A DNA stretch of 64,000 nucleotides, taken from assembly GCF_022952855.1 (NCBI RefSeq), contig NZ_JALJDX010000202.1, positions 1 through 64,000 of the forward strand, written 5' to 3'. Positions within the stretch are counted from its first letter, which is position 1; each line of letters begins with the position of its first letter. Below the pieces are notes generated by a model. The model ran no database searches. It saw only the letters and a program-made list of their open reading frames with translations, and was not told where the DNA came from. A program made the translations under genes and the position numbers. The DNA is from Pseudomonas sp. RGM2987. GTDB lineage: Bacteria; Pseudomonadota; Gammaproteobacteria; Pseudomonadales; Pseudomonadaceae. Positions 1 to 10,366 of the stretch are shown one piece after another.

Positions 1-4
1 GCCT

Positions 5-27
5 TCGCGAGCAAGCCCGCTCCCACA
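5..27 (-). repeat. REP sequence, GAGCGGGCTTGCTCGC family, single copy at the window edge
   Basis: The core GCGAGCAAGCCCGCTCCCAC is the reverse complement of the REP family seen as inverted pairs at 10179, 11895 and 15584. Its partner, if it has one, lies beyond the left edge. It sits just upstream of the gltI control region. Confidence 0.9.
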
Positions 28-51
28 GGGTCTCTTTCGGCAGGGAAAACA

Positions 52-96
52 TTCGGTTTTCCGAACACGACCCGCCGGTCAGTTCGGCCAGCCGGA
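52..96. promoter_or_regulatory. Candidate AauR operator sites upstream of gltI
   Basis: A perfect inverted repeat TTCGG-TTTT-CCGAA lies at 52-65. A second copy with one mismatch, TTCGG-CCAG-CCGGA, lies at 83-96. TTCGG-N4-CCGAA is the motif I recall being reported for AauR control of the acidic amino acid transporter of P. putida. The sites lie about 80 to 120 bases upstream of the sigma-54 promoter, a normal enhancer distance, and aauSR is encoded just downstream of the transporter. Confidence 0.7.
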
Positions 97-173
97 TAAA
101 CAACCGCCGAACAAACCTGAAACAAAACATTAATTAGCTTCTAAAACATAGACTTAACCAGTCGCGACTGGCC

Positions 174-189
174 TGGCACGAGTCATGCT
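174..189 (+). promoter_or_regulatory. Sigma-54 (-24/-12) promoter for gltIJKL
   Basis: TGGCACGAGTCATGCT matches the consensus TGGCACG-N4-TTGCW except for one T. The invariant GG (175-176) and GC (187-188) are separated by the required 10 bases. A 14-base palindrome (158-171) directly abuts it upstream. Transcription would start near position 200, leaving a leader of about 105 bases before gltI. AauR, encoded downstream, is a sigma-54 activator. Confidence 0.75.
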
Positions 190-305
190 CTACACTCCTC
201 GAGACGAATGCCTGTAGCCAACACAACAGGAGCTGACAGGCACTTCGAAGTACTCAGGGCCGACGAACCGGCCGGAATAAAAAAAACAATGTCGAGGAAA
301 CATCG

Positions 306-1220
306 ATGCGTATCGTTCCCCATATCCTGGGCGCAGCCATTGCTGCCGCTCTGATCAGCACCCCGGTTTTCGCAGCCGAACTGACCGGCACGCTGAAAAA
401 GATCAAAGAGTCCGGCGTCATCACGCTCGGGCATCGCGACGCTTCCATTCCGTTCTCCTACATCGCGGACGCTTCCGGCAAACCGGTCGGCTACTCCCAC
501 GACATCCAGCTGAAAGTCGTCGAAGCGCTGAAAAAAGACCTGGACCTGCCCAACCTGCAAGTCAAGTACAACCTGGTCACCTCGCAGACCCGTATCCCGC
601 TGGTGCAGAACGGCACCGTGGACCTGGAATGCGGCTCCACCACCAACAACGTCGAGCGTCAGCAGCAGGTTGACTTCTCCGTCGGCATCTTCGAGATCGG
701 CACCCGCCTGCTGTCCAAGAAAGATTCCAAGTACAAGGACTTCGACGACCTGAAAGGCAAGAACGTCGTGACCACCGCCGGTACCACCTCCGAGCGCCTG
801 CTCAAGGCCATGAACGCCGACAAGCAGATGGGCATGAACGTCATCTCCGCCAAGGACCATGGCGAATCCTTCCAGATGCTGGAGTCGGGTCGTGCCGTCG
901 CGTTCATGATGGACGACGCCCTGCTGGCCGGTGAAGCGGCGAAGGCCAAGAAAGCCGAGGACTGGGCCGTCACCGGTACCCCACAGTCCTACGAAATCTA
1001 TGGCTGCATGATGCGCAAAGGCGACGAGCCGTTCAAAAAGGCCGTGGATGATGCCATCAAGGCCACCTACGCGTCGGGCGAGATCAACAAGATCTACGAC
1101 AAGTGGTTCACCCAGCCGATCCCACCGAAAAACCTGAACCTGAACTTCCCGATGAGCGACGAGCTCAAGGCCTTGATCGCCAATCCGACCGACAAAGCGG
1201 CTGACGACAAGAAGTCCTGA
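306..1220 (+). CDS. gltI: Glutamate/aspartate ABC transporter substrate-binding protein (AatJ/GltI)
   Basis: This is the periplasmic binding protein that delivers glutamate and aspartate (and possibly their amides) to the GltJK permease. The 304-residue protein starts with a signal peptide cut after about residue 23 (PVFA/AEL), then has the family 3 solute-binding fold (for example GVITLGHRDASIPFSYI near the mature N-terminus). A good Shine-Dalgarno sequence (GAGGAA) precedes the ATG. It is the first gene of a four-gene transporter unit, and the gap to gltJ contains an RNA hairpin. Upstream AauR-like sites and a sigma-54 promoter suggest induction by acidic amino acids through AauSR. The P. 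putida name is aatJ. Family assignment is firm; the exact ligand range is inferred. Confidence 0.95.
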   Translation: MRIVPHILGAAIAAALISTPVFAAELTGTLKKIKESGVITLGHRDASIPFSYIADASGKPVGYSHDIQLKVVEALKKDLDLPNLQVKYNLVTSQTRIPLVQNGTVDLECGSTTNNVERQQQVDFSVGIFEIGTRLLSKKDSKYKDFDDLKGKNVVTTAGTTSERLLKAMNADKQMGMNVISAKDHGESFQMLESGRAVAFMMDDALLAGEAAKAKKAEDWAVTGTPQSYEIYGCMMRKGDEPFKKAVDDAIKATYASGEINKIYDKWFTQPIPPKNLNLNFPMSDELKALIANPTDKAADDKKS

Positions 1221-1241
1221 TTTTCCTGACTAACCTTATCT

Positions 1242-1266
1242 CCTGAAGGGGCCCGGCCCTTTCAGG
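1242..1266 (+). other. Intercistronic hairpin between gltI and gltJ
   Basis: CCTGAAGGGGCC and GGCCCTTTCAGG can pair across a very short loop, with one G-T pair. No U-tract follows, so it is not a classical terminator. Such hairpins after binding-protein genes often stabilise the upstream mRNA so that the binding protein is made in excess of the permease. That role is inferred. Confidence 0.6.
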
Positions 1267-1412
1267 GGATGGTCACTCCCAGCTGACAACAAGGAAACAC
1301 TCGAACCGGTGGCTGTCGAGCCCCACGGGTGTGCCTGACCCTCAAGGTCGGGCGGGAACGGAGCTTCCCCAGGCGGGCACTTGTACATCGAACGATCTGA
1401 GGGGAGACCCTA

Positions 1413-2159
1413 ATGAATTACAACTGGGACTGGGGCGTGTTCTTCAAGTCCACCGGCGTTGGCAGCGAGACCTATCTCGACTGGTACATCGCCGGCCTGG
1501 GCTGGACCATCGCCATCGCCGTCGTCGCCTGGATCATCGCCCTGATGCTGGGCTCGATCCTGGGCGTGATGCGCACTGTGCCGAACCGGCTGGTGTCGGG
1601 TATCGCCACTTGCTACGTGGAACTGTTTCGTAACGTACCGCTGCTGGTCCAGCTGTTCATCTGGTACTTCCTGGTGCCCGACCTGCTGCCGGAAAACCTG
1701 CAGGAGTGGTACAAGCAGGACCTGAACCCGACCACCTCGGCCTACCTGAGCGTCGTCGTCTGCCTGGGCCTGTTCACCGCCGCGCGGGTTTGCGAACAGG
1801 TGCGCACCGGTATCCAGGCACTGCCACGCGGCCAGGAATCCGCCGCCCGGGCCATGGGTTTCAAGCTGCCGCAGATCTACTGGAACGTGCTGCTGCCCCA
1901 GGCCTACCGGATCATCATTCCGCCGCTCACCTCGGAATTCCTCAACGTCTTCAAGAACTCTTCCGTGGCCTCGCTGATCGGCCTGATGGAACTGCTCGCG
2001 CAGACCAAGCAGACCGCCGAATTCTCCGCCAACCTGTTCGAAGCCTTCACCCTGGCGACGCTGATCTACTTCACCCTGAACATGAGCCTGATGCTGCTCA
2101 TGCGCATGGTCGAGAAGAAAGTCGCGGTGCCCGGCCTGATCTCCGTGGGGGGTAAATAA
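1413..2159 (+). CDS. gltJ: Glutamate/aspartate ABC transporter permease GltJ (AatQ)
   Basis: This is an inner-membrane permease subunit of the HisM/GltJ family, 248 residues, with several hydrophobic segments (about residues 28-52, 65-90 and the C-terminal half). The cytoplasmic EAA loop is visible (EQVRTGIQALPRGQESAARAMGF region) and would dock with the GltL ATPase. An AGGGGAGA ribosome site precedes the ATG. The stop codon overlaps the gltK start by one base, which suggests translational coupling. A 192-base gap with a hairpin separates it from gltI, while gltJ, gltK and gltL are packed tightly. Confidence 0.95.
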   Translation: MNYNWDWGVFFKSTGVGSETYLDWYIAGLGWTIAIAVVAWIIALMLGSILGVMRTVPNRLVSGIATCYVELFRNVPLLVQLFIWYFLVPDLLPENLQEWYKQDLNPTTSAYLSVVVCLGLFTAARVCEQVRTGIQALPRGQESAARAMGFKLPQIYWNVLLPQAYRIIIPPLTSEFLNVFKNSSVASLIGLMELLAQTKQTAEFSANLFEAFTLATLIYFTLNMSLMLLMRMVEKKVAVPGLISVGGK

Positions 2160-2830
2160 TGGAATTCGATTTCAGTGGTGTCGTCCCGGCCATTCCCGGC
2201 TTGTGGAACGGCATGGTGATGACCTTGAAACTGATGGCCCTGGGCGTCGTTGGCGGGATCGTCCTGGGGACCATCCTGGCGCTGATGCGCCTGTCCCACA
2301 ACAAGCTGGTTTCCAACATTGCCGGCGCCTACGTCAACTACTTCCGCTCGATACCGCTGCTGCTGGTGATCACCTGGTTCTACCTGGCGGTGCCGTTCGT
2401 GCTGCGCTGGATCACCGGCGAAGACACGCCAATCGGTGCGTTCGGTTCGTGCGTCGTGGCGTTCATGATGTTCGAGGCGGCGTACTTCTGCGAGATCGTG
2501 CGGGCCGGCGTGCAGGCGATCCCCAAGGGCCAGATGGGCGCCGCCCAGGCACTGGGGATGAATTATGGCCAGACCATGCGCCTGATCATCCTGCCCCAGG
2601 CGTTTCGCAAGATGACCCCGCTGCTGCTGCAACAGAGCATCATCCTGTTTCAGGACACCTCGCTGGTCTACACCGTCGGCCTGGTGGACTTCCTCAATGC
2701 CTCGCGGGCCAATGGCGACATCATCGGCCGCTCCAATGAGTTCCTGATCGTCGCAGGTCTCGTGTACTTCACAATCAGCTTTGCCGCCTCGCTGCTGGTC
2801 AAGCGTCTGCAAAAAAGGTTCGCCGTATGA
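2159..2830 (+). CDS. gltK: Glutamate/aspartate ABC transporter permease GltK (AatM)
   Basis: This is the second membrane subunit, 223 residues, pairing with GltJ to form the heterodimeric pore. The EAA loop reads [19 protein letters not shown], typical of polar amino acid permeases. Its ATG overlaps the gltJ stop and its own end overlaps the start of gltL by four bases (ATGA), so all three are probably translated in a coupled way from one mRNA. Confidence 0.95.
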   Translation: MEFDFSGVVPAIPGLWNGMVMTLKLMALGVVGGIVLGTILALMRLSHNKLVSNIAGAYVNYFRSIPLLLVITWFYLAVPFVLRWITGEDTPIGAFGSCVVAFMMFEAAYFCEIVRAGVQAIPKGQMGAAQALGMNYGQTMRLIILPQAFRKMTPLLLQQSIILFQDTSLVYTVGLVDFLNASRANGDIIGRSNEFLIVAGLVYFTISFAASLLVKRLQKRFAV

Positions 2831-3561
2831 TCTCTATCAAGAACATCAACAAGTGGTATGGGGACTTCCAGGTACTGACCAATTGCAGCACCGAGGTCAG
2901 CAAGGGTGAAGTGGTGGTGGTCTGCGGCCCATCGGGTTCGGGCAAGTCCACGCTGATCAAATGCGTGAACGCCCTGGAGCCGTTCCAGAAAGGCGACATC
3001 GTGGTCGACGGCACCTCCATCGCCGACCCGAAGACCAATCTGCCGAAACTGCGTTCGCGGGTGGGCATGGTGTTCCAGCACTTCGAACTGTTCCCGCACC
3101 TGACCATCACCGAAAACCTGACCATCGCGCAGATCAAGGTGCTGGGCCGGAGCAAGGAAGAGGCCACCAAGAAAGGCCTGCAACTGTTGGATCGGGTCGG
3201 CCTCTCCGCCCACGCCCACAAGCACCCTGGCCAGCTTTCCGGCGGCCAGCAGCAGCGCGTGGCGATTGCCCGTGCGCTGGCGATGGACCCGGTGGTGATG
3301 CTGTTCGACGAACCGACCTCGGCCCTCGACCCGGAAATGGTCAACGAAGTGCTCGACGTGATGGTGCAACTGGCCCACGAAGGCATGACCATGATGTGCG
3401 TGACCCACGAAATGGGCTTCGCCCGCAAAGTGGCGAACCGGGTGATCTTCATGGACCAGGGGCAGATCATCGAAGACTGCAAGAAGGAAGAGTTCTTCGG
3501 CGACATCAGCGCCCGCTCCGAACGTGCGCAGCATTTCCTTGAGAAAATCCTGCAGCACTAA
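2827..3561 (+). CDS. gltL: Glutamate/aspartate ABC transporter ATP-binding protein GltL (AatP)
   Basis: This is the ATPase that powers GltJK, 244 residues, the usual family length. Walker A is GPSGSGKST (34-42), the signature is LSGGQQQ (137-143), and Walker B with the D-loop reads [11 protein letters not shown]. The switch histidine is in VTHEMGF. It is the last gene of the transporter unit. A type-B REP pair follows before aauS, so the two-component genes probably have their own promoter. Confidence 0.96.
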   Translation: MISIKNINKWYGDFQVLTNCSTEVSKGEVVVVCGPSGSGKSTLIKCVNALEPFQKGDIVVDGTSIADPKTNLPKLRSRVGMVFQHFELFPHLTITENLTIAQIKVLGRSKEEATKKGLQLLDRVGLSAHAHKHPGQLSGGQQQRVAIARALAMDPVVMLFDEPTSALDPEMVNEVLDVMVQLAHEGMTMMCVTHEMGFARKVANRVIFMDQGQIIEDCKKEEFFGDISARSERAQHFLEKILQH

Positions 3562-3588
3562 AGCACCACTTCCTTTAGACGAGCTCCT

Positions 3589-3735
3589 GTGGCGAGGGAG
3601 CTTGCTCCCGCTGGGACGGTCCGACGCTTCGGGCGCAGCGACCCAAAACCGGCGAATGCGGTGTACCTGGAAGTATCGCATTTGCCGATTTTACGACTGC
3701 TTCGCAGCCGAGCGAGAGCAAGCTCCCTCGCCACG
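3589..3735. repeat. REP inverted pair (REPIN), GAGGGAGCTTGCTCCC family
   Basis: GTGGCGAGGGAGCTTGCTCC at the left is mirrored by GAGCAAGCTCCCTCGCCAC at the right, with about 100 bases between. The right copy has one changed base (GAGAGCAAG). It fills most of the gap between gltL and aauS. Confidence 0.9.
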
Positions 3736-3789
3736 GGACCGTGTTCGAAGGGCGACCACGGCCACACTGGTTGACCCAAGGCTTCTGTG

Positions 3790-5687
3790 ATGAAATGCGA
3801 CCCCACCCTCTATCGCGCCGCGCCGCCATCACTCGCCGTGAAACCCCGCCTGATCCGCCATCTGTTCCTGCCGCCGCTGATCATCGCCCTGACGATCGGC
3901 CTGGGATATCTCGGCTTCTGGATCAGCGAGCACTATGGCGTGCGCGGCCTGGCGGAGAACGGCGAGCGCCAGCTGGAGCTGCATGCCCGGGCGGTGGAAA
4001 GCGAGATCAGCAAGTACACCTACCTGCCCAGCCTGCTGGAGCTGGAGTCCGGCGTCTCGACCCTGCTCGACGACCCGACGCCCGAGCACCGCAAGGCGGT
4101 CAATGAATACCTCGAAGGCCTGAACCGGCGCAGCCGCAGCCGGGCCATCTATGTGATGGACACCACCGGCCGGGTCATGGCCACCAGCAACTGGCGCGAC
4201 GTCGACAGTTACCTGGGCGAAGACCTGTCCTTTCGCGCCTATTTCCAGAACGCCGTGCGCGGCGAACCGGGGCGCTTCTACGGCATCGGCAGCACCAACG
4301 GCGAGCCCGGCTACTACCTGGCCCATGGCCTGGAACAACAGGGCAAGATCATCGGCGTGGCCGTGGTCAAGGTCCGCCTCGAAGCCATGGAAGAGCGCTG
4401 GCAGCGGGCGCGCCTGGAGGCTTTCGTCAGCGATGAGAACGGCATCATCATTCTCTCCAGCGACCCCGCCCGACGGCTCAAGTCAGTCCGCCCGCTGAGC
4501 GACGACACCAAGGAACGCCTGGCCCGCAGCCTGCAGTACTACTGGTTCCCACTGAACGAACTGGTGCCCCTGGCCCGGGAGCGGTTGGCCGAAGGCATGG
4601 AGAAGGTGACGTTCCCGGCCAACACCGAGCTGGTATCCGATGAGCGTGCCATCAGCTACCTGTCGCAGACCCGGCCCCTGAGCGATACGCCGTGGAACTT
4701 CACCCTGCTTACCCCCCTTGAAGACCTGCGCCGCCAGGCGATCAACCAGGGAATCCTGGTGGCTGTCGCTTTCGCCCTGGTGGCGTTCCTGCTGATTGCC
4801 TGGAACGAACGGCGCAAGGTCATCGCCACCCGCCTCGCCGCCCGCGAAGCGTTGCAGGAAGCCAACAACCAGCTCGAGCGTCGGATTACCGAACGCACCA
4901 CCGACCTGCGGGCCAGCAACGAACGACTCAAGAGTCAGATTCGCGAACGGCGCCAGGCCGAGGAAACCCTGCGCCGAGCCCAGGACGAGTTGGTTCAGGC
5001 CGGCAAACTGGCGGCCATCGGCCAGATGTCCACCAGCATCGCCCATGAGCTCAACCAGCCGCTGGCGGCGCTGCGGACCCTGTCCGGCAACACCGTGCGC
5101 TTCCTGGAGCGCGGCCAGCTGGACATCGCTAGCACCAACCTCAAGACCATCAACGAACTGGTTGACCGCATGGGCCGCATCACCGCCAGCCTGCGCGCCT
5201 TTGCCAGGCGTGGCGACGACCAGGGCAGGGCCAGCCTGGGCAAGGCGGTCGACGCGGCCTTGCAATTGCTCGGCGAGCGTCTCGAAAAGCTCGACCTCCA
5301 GATCCACAACGGTTTCGACGACGTACAAGTGCAAATCGACCAGACGCGCCTGGAGCAGATCCTGGTCAACCTGATCGGCAATGCCCTGGACGCCATGCAA
5401 GCCCAACCCGAGCCGCAGCTGTGGCTCGAAGGCCAGGCCGCCGATGGCAAATACCGCCTGCGGGTGCGGGACAACGGCCATGGCATTGATCCAGAAGCAC
5501 GCAAGCATCTGTTCGAACCGTTCTTCACCACCAAACCCGGCGAACAAGGGCTGGGCCTGGGCCTGACGCTTTCGGCAAGCCTCGCGGCAGCGGCCGGCGG
5601 GCACCTGGGTGTCGAGTTCCCGGTGGAGCGTGGCACCACCTTTGTCCTGAGTTTACCGTTGGTAAGCCTTTTACCTGCCGAGCAGCC

Positions 5688-5691
<4 letters not shown>
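3790..5691 (+). CDS. aauS: Sensor histidine kinase AauS (DctB family)
   Basis: This membrane sensor probably detects acidic amino acids and phosphorylates AauR. The start is ambiguous: GTG at 3787 is followed directly by ATG at 3790, and I prefer the ATG (633 residues). A first membrane span at about 25-44 and a second at about 320-338 enclose a large periplasmic sensor domain of the DctB type. A coiled segment, the HisKA domain with phospho-accepting His419 (SIAHELNQPL), and an ATPase domain with N-box LVNLIGNALDAM, G1 RDNGHGID and LGLGLT follow. The end overlaps aauR by four bases. Position beside gltIJKL supports the AauS name over DctB. Confidence 0.88.
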
Positions 5692-7016
<1,325 letters not shown>

Positions 7017-7030
7017 CCGGGACGCTGACT

Positions 7031-7369
7031 GTGGACTTGATTTTCAAAGCGGCGCTCGGCGCCGCCGTAGTGGTCATCCTGGCCATGCTGGCCAAGACCC
7101 GCAATTACTACATCGCCGGGCTGGTGCCGCTGTTTCCCACCTTCGCCCTGATCGCCCACTACATCGTCGGCAAGGGCCGTTCGGTGGACGACCTGAAGAC
7201 CACCATCGTCTTTGGGATGTGGTCGATCATTCCGTATTTCGTGTACCTGGCGACGTTGTATGTAATGGTCGACCGGCTGCGCCTGGAGGCGTCGCTGGCG
7301 GTGGCGGCGGTCGCGTGGTTGATGGCGGCGACAGTGCTGATCAGCGTCTGGGTGAGAGTCCACGGCTGA
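7031..7369 (+). CDS. GlpM family integral membrane protein
   Basis: This 112-residue protein has about four hydrophobic spans and almost no soluble domain. It resembles GlpM, a small membrane protein known in P. aeruginosa near the glycerol genes and linked there to alginate production; its biochemical role is unknown. The start is GTG, 14 bases after the aauR stop, so it may be co-transcribed with aauSR, although no functional link is evident. No glp genes are nearby, so the gene symbol is not assigned. Confidence 0.75.
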   Translation: MDLIFKAALGAAVVVILAMLAKTRNYYIAGLVPLFPTFALIAHYIVGKGRSVDDLKTTIVFGMWSIIPYFVYLATLYVMVDRLRLEASLAVAAVAWLMAATVLISVWVRVHG

Positions 7370-7401
7370 GTGTTGGGGTCATACAGAAATGCTGGGGGCG
7401 T

Positions 7402-7420
7402 GTGGGAGCGAGCCTGCTCC
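7402..7420. repeat. Degenerate single REP
   Basis: GTGGGAGCGAGCCTGCTCC resembles the GAGCGGGCTTGCTCGC family but with mismatches and no inverted partner nearby, so it is probably a decayed remnant. Confidence 0.6.
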
Positions 7421-7447
7421 GGGCGGCGATCCGACGATGGCGTCGGA

Positions 7448-8062
7448 TCAGTAGCCCACAGTAAACCGCGCACGCGAAAACTGCGGCTTTTCCACCTCAT
7501 CGATCAACGCAATGGCGTAGTCGGCGAAGCTGATCCAGCTGCGCCCGGTGGCGTCGAACAACAGGTGATCCTTGCCGACCCGGAACTGGCCGGTGCGCTC
7601 GGTTTCGACGAACTCCGCCGAGGGCGAGAGGAAGGTCCAGTCCAGGTCCTGTTCCTTGCGCAACACGTCCAGGAACAATGCACCTGCGGTGGCTTCGGCG
7701 AGGTACTCCTCGGGGAAACCCTCGCTGTCGATCACCCGGCTGTTGTCCGGCAGCAACAACGAACCGGCCCCGCCCACCACCAGCAGACGCTTGACCCCGG
7801 CGGCCTTCACCGGCGCGATGACCTTGTCGGCCGGCACGGTGGAGAAGTGCGCGGCGCTGACCACCACGTCGTGACCGGTGATGGCCGCGATCAGTGCCTC
7901 GCTGTCCAACACGTCCAGTTGCTTGCTGACCACCCCGGCCCTTTCACCGATTTTCGCGGTGTTACGGGCGATAGCCGTCACGCTGTGGCCGCGACGCAGG
8001 GCTTCTTCCAACAGTTGGCTGCCGGCGCGACCGGTGGCGCCGATGATTGCGATTTTGCTCAT
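7448..8062 (-). CDS. NAD(P)H-binding oxidoreductase, NmrA/atypical SDR type
   Basis: The 204-residue protein has an N-terminal Rossmann motif (GATGRAGS, residues 8-15) and the overall form of single-domain NAD(P)-binding proteins such as YwnB/NmrA-like reductases. The catalytic YxxxK of classical SDRs is not evident. The substrate is unknown. It lies in opposite orientation to glpM and is separated from the next minus-strand gene by a REP pair, so the two are probably not one operon. Confidence 0.8.
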   Translation of the reverse strand: MSKIAIIGATGRAGSQLLEEALRRGHSVTAIARNTAKIGERAGVVSKQLDVLDSEALIAAITGHDVVVSAAHFSTVPADKVIAPVKAAGVKRLLVVGGAGSLLLPDNSRVIDSEGFPEEYLAEATAGALFLDVLRKEQDLDWTFLSPSAEFVETERTGQFRVGKDHLLFDATGRSWISFADYAIALIDEVEKPQFSRARFTVGY

Positions 8063-8108
8063 GGTGTTCTCCAGTGATTACTCATAAATGCCAGGCATGC
8101 AAACCCCT

Positions 8109-8200
8109 GTGGCGAGGGAGCTTGCTCCCGCTCGGCTGCGAAGCAGTCGCAAGATGGTGGGGCCGCTGCGCGACCCAGCGGGAGCAAGCTCCCTCGCCAC
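8109..8200. repeat. REP inverted pair (REPIN), GAGGGAGCTTGCTCCC family
   Basis: Two REP copies face each other (GTGGCGAGGGAGCTTGCTCC and its complement) across a short GC-rich spacer, in the gap between the oxidoreductase gene and the metallo-beta-lactamase-fold gene. Confidence 0.93.
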
Positions 8201-8258
8201 AAAGGCTCTTCAACCAAGCTGATTCATTGCTGCGAAAGCGTCATCCACCATCGGGCCC

Positions 8259-9137
8259 TCACCACTTCATCTCCCCCTTGGCCACCTTGGCACTGAGCTC
8301 CAGCGAACTGTCTTCGCCCAGGTCCGGGAAGCGTTGCTTCATGGCGGCGATCAAGGCAGCGGAATCCTTGGCGCGGGCGGTCTCTTCGTCGAAGGCCTGG
8401 ATGTAGGCAGCGGTGAATTTGACCGGTGCCAGGGAGCGCTCGCTCTCGCCCAGGTAATGGCCGGGAATCACCGTGCTCGGTTGCAGTTTCTCGATGCTCG
8501 CCAGGGTCGCCAGCCAATCCTGATGGGACTTCGGCGTCTGGGTGTCGGCCATCCATACATGAATGTTCTCGGCCACCACCACCCCGCCCACCACGGCCTT
8601 GATCGATGGAATCCACACGAAGCTGCGCTCCGGTTGCGGGCCGTCAAGACCGATGATCTGCAAACGCTTGCCCTCCAGGGTCAGGCTGTCGCCCCTGAGC
8701 ACCTCGGGCACGATGGCTTTGGTCGGCGCGTCAGTCTTCAGGACCGGCCCCCAGTATTTAAGCTTGCCGTCGACGGTGTGCTTGATGTGCTCGACGGTCG
8801 GCGCGGACGCCAGGACCTTGGCCTCGGGAAATGCGGCGATCAGGGTTTGCAGGCCAAAATAGTAGTCTGGATCGCCGTGGCTGATGTAGATCGTGGTCAA
8901 TCGCTTGCCGCTGGCGCGGATCTTTTCCACCACCTGCCCGGCCTGGGTTCTGCCGAACTGAGCGTCCACCAGGATCGCTTCCTTATCGCCACTGACCAAC
9001 ACCGAGCTCACGGGGAAAACCGCTGCCGCGCCAGGGTTATAGACGTCGAGGGTCAGATCGGCCGCCCAACTGTGCGCGGCGAAAGCCAACGCGGCCGTCG
9101 CCAGCAGCAGGCGCTTGAAAGAGGTCAATCCGCTCAT
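8259..9137 (-). CDS. Secreted metallo-beta-lactamase-fold protein with an altered metal motif
   Basis: The 292-residue protein begins with a clear signal peptide (cut after about residue 25, HSWA/ADL), so it should act in the periplasm. The fold is that of MBL hydrolases, but the canonical HxHxDH reads H87-G-D89-P-D91-Y92: the second and last histidines are Asp and Tyr. A later PGHYLG keeps a histidine. Either it binds metal differently, or it is an MBL branch with another activity. It is divergent from the LysR gene at 9244, the classic layout for a regulator and its target. The substrate cannot be deduced. Confidence 0.8.
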   Translation of the reverse strand: MSGLTSFKRLLLATAALAFAAHSWAADLTLDVYNPGAAAVFPVSSVLVSGDKEAILVDAQFGRTQAGQVVEKIRASGKRLTTIYISHGDPDYYFGLQTLIAAFPEAKVLASAPTVEHIKHTVDGKLKYWGPVLKTDAPTKAIVPEVLRGDSLTLEGKRLQIIGLDGPQPERSFVWIPSIKAVVGGVVVAENIHVWMADTQTPKSHQDWLATLASIEKLQPSTVIPGHYLGESERSLAPVKFTAAYIQAFDEETARAKDSAALIAAMKQRFPDLGEDSSLELSAKVAKGEMKW

Positions 9138-9243
9138 GGTGTGCTCCGTTGTCCAAAATCCGAATGCAACAGAGCTTAGTTACCTGATTGATTCCAAAAA
9201 ATGCGATGCTCCGACATAGTTTGTTTCTGAAAGCGTGCAAATC

Positions 9244-10149
9244 ATGGACCGTCTACAAGCAATGCGAGTGTTCGTCACGGTGGTGGACCTGGGCAGCCAG
9301 TCCGCCGCAGCTGAGTATCTGGACCTTTCCAGGCCGGTGGTCTCGCGGTACCTGGCGGAGCTGGAAGACTGGGTCGGCGCCCGGCTGATGCACCGCACCA
9401 CCCGCAAGCTGAGCCTGACGGCCGCCGGCACCGAGACCCTGCCGCGCTGCCGACAGATGCTGGAGTTGTCCGGTGACATGCAAGCGGCGGTCAGCACGCG
9501 GGACGACGCGCCACGGGGCATGCTGCGCATCAGCGCCAGCACCTCGTTCGGCCAGACGCAACTGGCAACCGCCATGGGCGAGTTCGTCAAGCGATACCCC
9601 GGGGTGAGTGTCGACCTGCAAATGCTCGACCGCACCGTGAACCTGGTGGATGAGCGTATCGACCTGGCGATCCGCATGAGCAACGACCTGGACCCGAACC
9701 TGATCGCCCGACGCCTCTCGGTCTGCCGCTCGGTGATCTGCGCCTCGCCCGCCTACTTGCACGAACACCCGACACCGCAGCGGGTGGAAGACCTCGGCCG
9801 GCACAACTGCCTGACCCACTCCTACGTCGGCAAGAGCCTGTGGCATTTCGAGCAGGACGGTGAACAGGTCTCGGTGCCGGTGCAAGGCAACATCAGCGCC
9901 AACGAAGCCAGCACCCTGCTACGGGCGACCATGAGCGGCGTCGGCGTGGCGATGCTGCCCAGCTTCCTGGCCGGCGCCCACATCAAGCGCGGCGAGCTGG
10001 TTCGCCTGTTGCCTCACGCTGAGCCCCGGCAAATGAACATCTACGCGGTGTACGCCTCACGCAAGCACATGCCTTCGGCGCTGCGCAGCCTGCTGGATTT
10101 TCTGGTGGTGAAGTTTCCCGAGATGCCGGAGTGGGATGTGGGGTTGTAG
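9244..10149 (+). CDS. LysR-family transcriptional regulator
   Basis: The reading frame can open at GTG 9235, but ATG at 9244 gives the normal LysR N-terminus (MDRLQAMRVFVTVVDLGSQS) and is chosen, giving 301 residues. The N-terminal winged helix-turn-helix is followed by a substrate-binding domain from about residue 90. It belongs to the sub-group that opens with MDRLQAM. It is divergent from the metallo-beta-lactamase-fold gene, and the 106 bases between them (9138-9243) should hold both promoters and the operator. The effector is unknown. Confidence 0.92.
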   Translation: MDRLQAMRVFVTVVDLGSQSAAAEYLDLSRPVVSRYLAELEDWVGARLMHRTTRKLSLTAAGTETLPRCRQMLELSGDMQAAVSTRDDAPRGMLRISASTSFGQTQLATAMGEFVKRYPGVSVDLQMLDRTVNLVDERIDLAIRMSNDLDPNLIARRLSVCRSVICASPAYLHEHPTPQRVEDLGRHNCLTHSYVGKSLWHFEQDGEQVSVPVQGNISANEASTLLRATMSGVGVAMLPSFLAGAHIKRGELVRLLPHAEPRQMNIYAVYASRKHMPSALRSLLDFLVVKFPEMPEWDVGL

Positions 10150-10178
10150 AAAAACTCGCCCCAACACTCCCCCCCCTT

Positions 10179-10265
10179 GTGGGAGCGGGCTTGCTCGCGA
10201 ATGCGGCGTGCCAGTCGACATTTGATTACCTGACACACTGTATTCGCGAGCAAGCCCGCTCCCAC
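10179..10265. repeat. REP inverted pair (REPIN), GAGCGGGCTTGCTCGC family
   Basis: GTGGGAGCGGGCTTGCTCGC at the left and its complement at the right flank a short AT-richer spacer that contains GTCGACATTTGATTACCTGA. Near-identical spacers occur at 11895 and 15584, so these three pairs are close copies of each other. Confidence 0.95.
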
Positions 10266-10366
10266 AAGGGATTGTGCAAGCGTCGAACACTGCACCAGGA
10301 TTTCACCAAAAGCCCACCCCAAGGCATACTTGCCACCCTCCGCACTCCAGAACCCGAAACCGCCCC

